A DNA stretch of 64,000 nucleotides from Mycobacterium sp. 852013-50091_SCH5140682. GTDB taxonomy: Bacteria > Actinomycetota > Actinomycetes > Mycobacteriales > Mycobacteriaceae. The translations under genes and the position numbers were made by a program. This document shows positions 58,811-64,000 of this stretch, piece after piece. How positions within the stretch are numbered: position 1 is the stretch's first letter; each line of letters begins with the position of its first letter. The stretch is taken from contig NZ_LZTB01000044.1 of assembly GCF_001665685.1 (NCBI RefSeq), forward strand, positions 82,010 to 146,009. The letters run 5' to 3'. Under the pieces are notes generated by a model, which was not told the origin of the DNA, did not search any database, and saw only the letters and a list, made by a program, of their open reading frames with translations.

Positions 58811-59566
58811 TCAGACAGTCTTGCGTCGGACCGCCTTCTTGGCAGGTTTTGCGCCCTGCTCGATCAACTGCGCCGCGTGGTCGAGGATGCACTGAAGGCC
58901 GTACTCGAAGTTCTTCTCGTCGGCCGCGCCGATGCGATGGCCTTCGCCGGTCATCTGTGCGAGCAGGGGAGTGCTCTCAGGATCGATCACCATGGTCTCT
59001 TCGAAGTCGCCGGGCGCGTTGTCGTCGGCCCGGTTCTTCTCGTAGAGCCGGTGCAGCACTACCGATCCGCGGACATGCACGGAGACAGCCGAATACGTAT
59101 CGAACGCGTCCTGGGCTGAGAGCCCGGCCTCGACCAGACCGCTGATCGCGGTTTCGATCTCCTGCGCGCCCAGGCGCGCGGCTCGCGGACTCAGAGCCGA
59201 CCGGATCAGGATCAGATCGCACAGGATCGGGTTGCCCATGAACGCCGTGCGCATCGTCCGGGCATGGTTGGCGAGCGACTCACGCCAATCCTTGGCTTCG
59301 ACATAGGGTGTCGCGACGGCGAATTGGCGCAATGCGCGATCGGTCATCGCGTTGAGCAGATCGTCCTTCTTGCGGAAGTACCAATAGATGCTCGTGACGC
59401 CGACGCCGAGGTGCTTGCCGAGCAGCGGCATGCTCAGGTTGTCGATCGAGACCTGCTCGGCGAGTTCGAACGCGCCGGCGATGATGTCGTCGGGGTTGAT
59501 GGATCCTCGTTCGCGGCGCTGACGCTTCTCCGCGGTCGGGTGCTTTGCCACTGCGGACACCTCCAT
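58811..59566 (-). CDS. TetR-family regulator
   Basis: TetR protein of 251 residues with GSINPDDIIAGAFELAEQVSIDNLSMPLLGKHLGVGVTSIYWYFRKKDDLLNAM (about 22-75). The C-terminal domain ends in a basic tail KPAKKAVRRKTV. It is convergent with the thiolase (10-nt gap) and divergent from the enoyl-CoA hydratase; it probably regulates one or both. The intergenic segment has TAATTA with TACT/AGTA flanks. Confidence 0.88.
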   Translation of the reverse strand: MEVSAVAKHPTAEKRQRRERGSINPDDIIAGAFELAEQVSIDNLSMPLLGKHLGVGVTSIYWYFRKKDDLLNAMTDRALRQFAVATPYVEAKDWRESLANHARTMRTAFMGNPILCDLILIRSALSPRAARLGAQEIETAISGLVEAGLSAQDAFDTYSAVSVHVRGSVVLHRLYEKNRADDNAPGDFEETMVIDPESTPLLAQMTGEGHRIGAADEKNFEYGLQCILDHAAQLIEQGAKPAKKAVRRKTV

Positions 59567-59683
59567 CGAATTCGATACTGCTCAGGCAGTTCCTGCGCCA
59601 GTGACGGGCGGTTTTCCGCCCGTTTACTGTAATTAATCTAGTAGGCTTTTCCGGGATATTGGACCGCGGGCGAAGGGGCACTG

Positions 59684-60445
59684 GTGTCAGAGGTAGTTCT
59701 GCGGGAGCGTCAAGGTCGCACACTCGTCATCACGATCAATCGGCCGGAGGCCCGTAACGCGTTCAATCTGGCGGTCGCCCAAGGGCTCGCCGACGCGGTC
59801 GACGAACTCGACAACACGCCAGAGCTCTCGGTGGCCATCATCACCGGCGCAGGCGGCAACTTCTGCGCCGGTATGGATCTGAAGGCGTTCGCCTCCGGAG
59901 AGCTGCCCCACGTGCCTGGCCGCGGAATCGGGTTCACCGAACGGCCGCCCCGCAAACCGCTCATCTCCGCGGTCGAAGGCTATGCGCTGGCCGGCGGCAC
60001 CGAGATCGTTCTGGCGACCGATCTGGTGGTTGCCTCCAAGGCCGCCAAGTTCGGCATCCCGGAGGTGAAGCGCGGTCTGGTCGCCGCGGGCGGCGGTCTG
60101 CTGCGGCTGCCCAAGCGCATTCCGTATCAGAAGGCCCTCGAACTGGCGCTCACCGGTGACAGCTTCACTGCCGAAGAAGCCGCGGCGTGGGGCTTCGTCA
60201 ACAAACTCACCGAGCCGGGCGAGGCCTTGGCCGGCGCCCTCGAACTGGCCGAGCGGATCACCGCCAACGGCCCGCTCGCGGTGGCGGCTACGAAGGAGAT
60301 CATCGTCAAGTCGGCCGGCTGGTCCGAGGACGAGATGTGGAAGAAGCAGGGCGAGTTGATCACTCCCGTTTTCACGTCGAAAGACGCGATCGAAGGAGCG
60401 ACTGCGTTCGCCGAGAAGCGTGCCCCGAACTGGACTGGTTCTTGA
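59684..60445 (+). CDS. Enoyl-CoA hydratase (crotonase family)
   Basis: Crotonase of 253 residues: NRPEARNAFN, AIITGAGGNFCAGMDLKAFA (oxyanion loop, about 45-64), EGYALAGGTEIVLATDLVVA and IPEVKRGLVAAGGGLLRLP, where both expected Glu positions are held (TEI and PEV). GTG at 59684 follows GAAGGGGC. Role: hydration of 2-enoyl-CoA, completing the beta-oxidation genes. The upstream space is shared with the TetR gene. Confidence 0.93.
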   Translation: MSEVVLRERQGRTLVITINRPEARNAFNLAVAQGLADAVDELDNTPELSVAIITGAGGNFCAGMDLKAFASGELPHVPGRGIGFTERPPRKPLISAVEGYALAGGTEIVLATDLVVASKAAKFGIPEVKRGLVAAGGGLLRLPKRIPYQKALELALTGDSFTAEEAAAWGFVNKLTEPGEALAGALELAERITANGPLAVAATKEIIVKSAGWSEDEMWKKQGELITPVFTSKDAIEGATAFAEKRAPNWTGS

Positions 60446-60490
60446 CGGATTGATCGATCTCGGGCTCGCCGGCGGCGCTCTCGAACCCGA

Positions 60491-61645
60491 CTATTCACCC
60501 CTTCGCACAGCGTCCTGATTATCCGTCGGCTCGATGCGGATACGTTGGGTGTCAACCCATTCCACGTAGCCGGAGCCGCCGACGGATGTGTCTCGGTACC
60601 GGCCCTCGAATGTGTAGGCGCTGACGTACCCGCGCCCGTGCCCGTAGCGCCACGGGGCATCGACTGCGCAGTCGAGGGTGAGGACCGGGGCGCCGGCGTC
60701 GTCGGTCACCGTCCATCGGAATCGCTCGGGCATGTCCATGGTGCGGCCGCGCTCATCGATCAATGGAGCTTGGCGGTAGTCGAGGATGTCCATGCGGGTG
60801 TTGGTGTAGATCTCAGAGGTCTTGCCGAGGATGCGCAGATGTGCCAAGCGGCAGGCGATTCGGCCGCGGGCCCGCACATCGGTGAGCAGGACCTGGGTTT
60901 CGGCGTCGAGATTGACGATCTGGTAGGTGAAGAAGTCGATCGGCAGTTTCAGCGCGGGCGGTACGGGCCTTCGGGTCAGCGACTGGTGAGTGAGGAAGCG
61001 TGCGTACTCGACGGTGCCGAGACCGTCGATCGCAGTGGTGCCCGATGCGTCCTCGACGGTCCCGGAATAGGTAGCCAGGAGGCTGAGGTGGTCGTAGATC
61101 GGTGTCTTGACGAAATAAGAGACCTGGTCGGTCACAGCGAGCCGTAGGTCGACCGAAAAGTGTTGGTAACGGCCGCGGACCGTGACGCTGGGGTAGCGCA
61201 CATCGATGGTCAGGTCGTCGCCCCAGCGCAGGGACGTGCCGTCCTCGGTGAACATGCAATCCGCCGTCGTATCGTACGCGCGGTAGTGGTGCTGGCCTTC
61301 CGCGGCCGTCGACGACAGCACGGTGGCGGTGTGCCGGGCGTCGCGCGCAGCCAGGTAGTCGTTGTCGAAGAGTTCCGATCCCGTTGCCCCGATGAGCGTC
61401 ATGGTGTTCAGATACCGGTGTGGTGCCGGCAGTTGCGGGACGAATACCCCGTAGTGGGTGGCCGTCCACGGGCCCGACGCGGCGTGTGGGCGCAGCATGG
61501 CCGGTGCGTCGAATGGCAGGCGCGAGGCCGGCAGGCGTCGGTCGACCCGGGGCATCAAGCCGTCGACGATGATTTGTGACAGCACGCGGGAGATGGGTTG
61601 TTTGAGCACTGCCGGCCTAGCCCGCCCATGCTGTACCGAAGTCAT
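60491..61645 (-). CDS. DUF6670-like conserved protein
   Basis: Soluble protein of 384 residues, rich in beta strands, with segments RYQHFSVDLRLAVTDQVSYFVKTP and DFFTYQIVNLDAETQVLLTD; it resembles actinobacterial proteins of the DUF6670 group as I remember them. No catalytic motif is apparent. GGGGGA precedes the ATG at 61645. A good promoter (61700-61728) lies 55 nt upstream. Neighbouring fatty-acid and TetR genes suggest a lipid- or steroid-related role, which is inference only. Confidence 0.62.
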   Translation of the reverse strand: MTSVQHGRARPAVLKQPISRVLSQIIVDGLMPRVDRRLPASRLPFDAPAMLRPHAASGPWTATHYGVFVPQLPAPHRYLNTMTLIGATGSELFDNDYLAARDARHTATVLSSTAAEGQHHYRAYDTTADCMFTEDGTSLRWGDDLTIDVRYPSVTVRGRYQHFSVDLRLAVTDQVSYFVKTPIYDHLSLLATYSGTVEDASGTTAIDGLGTVEYARFLTHQSLTRRPVPPALKLPIDFFTYQIVNLDAETQVLLTDVRARGRIACRLAHLRILGKTSEIYTNTRMDILDYRQAPLIDERGRTMDMPERFRWTVTDDAGAPVLTLDCAVDAPWRYGHGRGYVSAYTFEGRYRDTSVGGSGYVEWVDTQRIRIEPTDNQDAVRRGE

Positions 61646-61699
61646 ACGTCCCCCATCCGCATGTCTGTGGCCACGCGTTTCATGAAGTGACCTACCGGT

Positions 61700-61728
61700 A
61701 ACATAAGGACATGTGACCCCAAGGTCAA
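61700..61728 (-). promoter_or_regulatory. Promoter of the DUF6670-like gene
   Basis: Minus strand TTGACC (61728-61723), 17 nt, TATGTT (61705-61700). The -35 box lies in the inverted repeat TGACC-n4-GGTCA (61714-61727), the same relation as TGACCTAGGTCA at the permease promoter. The site may bind the divergent TetR. Confidence 0.5.
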
Positions 61729-61795
61729 TCCCTTGTCGCTTCGGCAACTCGAACGCGGCGGGCCGAATGATCGGTCGTTCGATAGCGTCGTACAG

Positions 61796-62413
61796 GTGCG
61801 ACCCAACCGAACCGGCACCAAGGGCATGCCCCGCCAGCAGCGAGAACAAGCGATCCTCTCGGCGGCCTCGGCCGAATTCGGTGCGTCGAGCTACGTAGGT
61901 GCGCACATGAGCGTCATCGCCGCCAACGCCGACGTGTCGAAAGCGCTCGTGCTGTCCTACTTTGGTTCGAAAGAGGATCTCTACGTCGCCTGCGTCGAGC
62001 GCGCCGGGGAAACGCTGGCTGCCGCGATCGGCGATGCCATACCGGTGCCGTCCGGCGGCGCGAGCGACGGCGAGCGGGTCCTCGAGGCGATCTTCACCAC
62101 GCTGGCCGACCGGCCCAGCGACTGGCCCGTCGTCTATGACCGGACAGTGCCCGCCGGTCGGGCCCGCGACGCCGCGCGCGAGCAGCGCACCATCCTGCGG
62201 GAGCAGGCCATGGCCGGGGTCACTCGTGCGCTCGCCGAAGTCGGCCTCGACGACCCTGACGACCTGTCGGCGGCGACGGTGGTCTGGGAGCACATCGTCT
62301 CGGCATTGGTGCAGTGGTGGCAGCAGCATCCCGAGCAATCGGCCGCCGACATGACCGCGCGCGGACGGCGGATTCTCGCCGCGTTGTCGGACCGTCCTGT
62401 CGCAACGTCGTAG
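61796..62413 (+). CDS. TetR-family regulator
   Basis: TetR protein of about 205 residues: RQQREQAILSAASAEFGASSYVGAHMSVIAANADVSKALVLSYFGSKEDLYVACV is the helix-turn-helix. A GTG at 61796 is used; the upstream sequence to 61733 is open without a good start. Divergent from the DUF6670-like gene, whose promoter it probably represses. The stop codon falls in a hexanucleotide repeat. Confidence 0.8.
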   Translation: MRPNRTGTKGMPRQQREQAILSAASAEFGASSYVGAHMSVIAANADVSKALVLSYFGSKEDLYVACVERAGETLAAAIGDAIPVPSGGASDGERVLEAIFTTLADRPSDWPVVYDRTVPAGRARDAAREQRTILREQAMAGVTRALAEVGLDDPDDLSAATVVWEHIVSALVQWWQQHPEQSAADMTARGRRILAALSDRPVATS

Positions 62414-62439
62414 CCGTAGCTGTAGCCGTAGCCGTAGCC
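62410..62439. repeat. Hexanucleotide tandem repeat (GTAGCC x5)
   Basis: Five units of GTAGCC (one as GTAGCT), beginning inside the TetR stop codon (TAG 62411-62413). Directly followed by the palindromic repeat at 62441. Likely length-variable between strains. Confidence 0.75.
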
Positions 62440-62440
62440 G

Positions 62441-62502
62441 CGCGAGCAGACGTGAAGGTCCCGGAATGTGCGGCGTGTCGGGAACATCCGCGTCTGCTCG
62501 CG
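62441..62502. repeat. Palindromic intergenic repeat, copy 2
   Basis: Perfect 12-bp arms CGCGAGCAGACG (62441-62452) and complement (62491-62502) with an inner TCCCG/CGGGA pairing. The spacer includes CGGCGTGTCGGG (62471-62482), identical to copy 1 at 52393-52404. Both copies are intergenic and in the same orientation. Confidence 0.7.
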
Positions 62503-62573
62503 GATGAAAGGTGGCACTCTCGGTCGGCTGAGGGCACTACGGTAGAGATTTCAGTATCGACCGAGGAGGGCGC

Positions 62574-63008
62574 ATGGCCGACGACATCGAGGCGATCAAA
62601 CAGCTGAAGGCCCGCTACTGCCGGTTCCTGGACACCAAGGACATCGACGCGTGGCGCGCACTGTTCGCCGAGGACGTCGTGGTCACCCTGGACATGGCTG
62701 TGTCGACCGGCGGGGCGGACCCGCAGACCGCACCGCCGCTGAACGGTTTCAACGAGTTCTTTCCCGTGGTGTGGGGTGGCGTCGAACATGCAGCTACGGT
62801 CCACCACTGCCACACCCCGGAGATCGAGTTGACCTCGGATACCACTGCCACGGGCATCTGGGCGATGGAGGACATGCTGTATTTCGCCGACGGCGGTCAT
62901 CTACACGGCGCGGGGCACTATCACGAGACCTACGAAAAGCGTGACGGCGCATGGCAGATCACCAGCCTGCACCTCACCCGGACGCTGTTGAAGTTCACCA
63001 CCGCGTAG
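62574..63008 (+). CDS. NTF2/SnoaL-fold protein
   Basis: Protein of 144 residues of the nuclear transport factor 2-like superfamily: IEAIKQLKARYCRFLDTKDIDAWRALFAEDVVV at the N terminus and GAGHYHETYEKRDGAWQITSLHLTRTLL at the C terminus. GAGGAGG precedes the ATG. Such SnoaL_4-type proteins often act as dehydratases, isomerases or hydrolases on aromatic or steroid substrates; the His/Asp pocket (HHCHTPE) is in keeping with catalysis. No operon partner. Confidence 0.8.
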   Translation: MADDIEAIKQLKARYCRFLDTKDIDAWRALFAEDVVVTLDMAVSTGGADPQTAPPLNGFNEFFPVVWGGVEHAATVHHCHTPEIELTSDTTATGIWAMEDMLYFADGGHLHGAGHYHETYEKRDGAWQITSLHLTRTLLKFTTA

Positions 63009-63083
63009 CCGACGGGCCGCTGATTTCCCGATGCCGAGTGTCGCATCGCGACGAGTTTTGCCCTCCAGTGCAGTCTGATCGTC

Positions 63084-63650
63084 ATGGGCAAATTGATTTA
63101 TGGGTTCAACGTATCGGTGGACGGGTACATCGCCGATGCGCAAGGCAACATCGACTGGTCTGAGCCGAGCGACGAACTTCACCAGTACTGGAATGACTTC
63201 GAGCGGGAGACCGCGCTGTCGTTCTACGGGCGCAGGCTCTACGAACTGATGTCTGCGTACTGGCCGACGGCCGACAAGGCCCCGGACGCCACCCCTCTGA
63301 TTGTCGACTTCGCCCACATCTGGCGCGACATGCCCAAGGTTGTGTTCTCGCGCACCCTGGAATCCGTCGACTGGAACTCCCGCCTGGAACGCGGCGACCC
63401 GGTCGAGGTGGTATCGAAGCTGAAAGCGGAAACCGACGGCAGGCTGGAGGTGGCAGGCGCGACGCTGGCCGCACCGATCGTGCAGGCCGGGCTGGTGGAC
63501 GAGTACCGAATCGTGGTCGCACCCACCGCGGTGGGCGGCGGAACCCCGTTCTTCCCGACCCTGCCGTCGTGGATGTCGCTGCGACTGTTGGAGAACCGCA
63601 CCTTCCCGGGTGGCACGGTACTGCTGCGCTACGAGGCCAAACGCGACTGA
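63084..63650 (+). CDS. Dihydrofolate reductase/RibD C-terminal-fold protein
   Basis: Protein of 188 residues of the RibD_C/DHFR-like family: YGFNVSVDGYIADAQGNIDWSEP at the N terminus, FYGRRLYELMSAYWP, KVVFSRTLESVDWNS, and DGRLEVAGATLAAPIVQAGLVDEYRIVVAPTAVGGGTPFF. The conserved V-D-G-Y/F and G-x-x-L-V-D-E-(Y/F) are present. Stand-alone members are uncharacterised NADPH-dependent reductases; no ribosome site is distinct. Confidence 0.87.
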   Translation: MGKLIYGFNVSVDGYIADAQGNIDWSEPSDELHQYWNDFERETALSFYGRRLYELMSAYWPTADKAPDATPLIVDFAHIWRDMPKVVFSRTLESVDWNSRLERGDPVEVVSKLKAETDGRLEVAGATLAAPIVQAGLVDEYRIVVAPTAVGGGTPFFPTLPSWMSLRLLENRTFPGGTVLLRYEAKRD

Positions 63651-63739
63651 GTCAGTGATCGGGTCGACGGGACCTGACTGTGACGCGAATTCGTCTGGCG
63701 GCCAGGGCGATTCGGCCCGCGTTGGGGGCGGGCTCATGC

Positions 63740-64000
63740 CTAGTTGGCCGACGGTGGTGGTGGCTCGGGTTCGAAGGGTGTGTACCACCACCAATCGGCG
63801 CGTTCGCCGGTCGGCCCTCGGTAAGGCGGTACCTGGGGTGGTGGTGTGGTTGGTGGTCGCGCCAGTGATCCGGGATGTAGCTGCTTGCCGGTGGGGTCGG
63901 TGACGCTGAGTTGGTGGGCGGGGCCGGTGATGGTGATCCCGCCGTTGTGGTGCAACCGGTGGTGGTACGGGCAGAGCATCACCAGATTGTCGAGGTCGGT
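63740..64000 (-). CDS. HNH endonuclease of the DUF222/13E12 family (partial)
   Basis: The window ends within a leftward gene; only its 3' end is visible. The reading frame holds TDLDNLVMLCPYHHRLHHNGG, the C-terminal half of an HNH motif (N, C, H-H) typical of mycobacterial 13E12-repeat/DUF222-HNH proteins, followed by a Pro-rich tail ending ADWWWYTPFEPEPPPPSAN. The N-terminal DUF222 region lies beyond 64000. Such families are often repeated in mycobacterial genomes. Confidence 0.85.
   Translation of the reverse strand, partial: TDLDNLVMLCPYHHRLHHNGGITITGPAHQLSVTDPTGKQLHPGSLARPPTTPPPQVPPYRGPTGERADWWWYTPFEPEPPPPSAN

Overview
The window is high-GC DNA from a rapidly growing mycobacterium (Mycolicibacterium / M. 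smegmatis relatives). The evidence is dense, mostly overlapping genes with many GTG starts, mycobacterial secreted proteins, large numbers of TetR regulators, FadE-type acyl-CoA dehydrogenases and thiolases, a class II HelD/HelR, a DcpA-type GAF-GGDEF-EAL protein and a 13E12/HNH gene at the right edge. From memory, helD and dcpA of M. smegmatis are MSMEG_2174 and MSMEG_2196, about 22 genes apart. Here about 20 extra genes lie between them, at roughly 7.8-26.1 kb, so that stretch looks like an accessory island bounded by a truncated gene. I saw no tRNA, rRNA, CRISPR array or insertion sequence.

Layout. (1) 0.1-7.6 kb: two small secreted proteins, an RlaP-type nucleotidyltransferase, a GNAT enzyme, a HelR/HelD RNA polymerase recycling motor preceded by a rifamycin-associated element, and two flavin-dependent (LLM) monooxygenases. 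(2) 7.8-15.1 kb: a 3'-truncated P-loop gene, then an uncharacterised catabolic group (F420/FMN split-barrel protein, acetoacetate decarboxylase-like protein, VOC protein, SDR, RraA-type aldolase, DUF3500 protein, LysR regulator). (3) 15.1-26.1 kb: a nucleotidyltransferase and a shortened tautomerase, then a second catabolic regulon: TetR regulator, amino-acid permease, catalytically degenerate RibB-like protein, class III aminotransferase of the amino-alcohol phosphate phospho-lyase type, hydroxylysine-kinase-like APH kinase, frameshifted cupin, LLM monooxygenase, flavin reductase and SDR. Its promoters share a TTTGAAC operator. This is the best candidate for an undescribed system: flavin-dependent oxidation coupled to kinase/phospho-lyase removal of an amino group.

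(4) 26.2-34.7 kb: a DUF294 nucleotidyltransferase, then a guanidine/urea operon (permease, two carboxyguanidine deiminase-type subunits, a carboxylase carrying only the carboxyltransferase domains, allophanate hydrolase) and a TetR regulator. (5) 34.9-41.8 kb: an EamA transporter and a meta-cleavage cluster for a hydroxylated aromatic: 4-hydroxy-2-oxovalerate aldolase, an acetaldehyde dehydrogenase homologue lacking its catalytic cysteine, TetR, then divergently a FAD hydroxylase, C-C bond hydrolase and extradiol dioxygenase. No hydratase is present.

(6) 42.0-50.6 kb: a heteromeric acyl-CoA dehydrogenase pair, a PAS protein, two TetR regulators, a flavoprotein-like gene and the c-di-GMP enzyme gene preceded by two co-oriented genes. 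(7) 51-63.7 kb: PurU and a MaoC hydratase, then beta-oxidation genes (acyl-CoA dehydrogenases, SDR, two thiolases, enoyl-CoA hydratase) with GntR and TetR regulators, a DUF6670-like protein, an NTF2-fold protein and a DHFR/RibD-fold protein. Two copies of a short palindromic repeat lie in this part. The window ends inside an HNH endonuclease gene.
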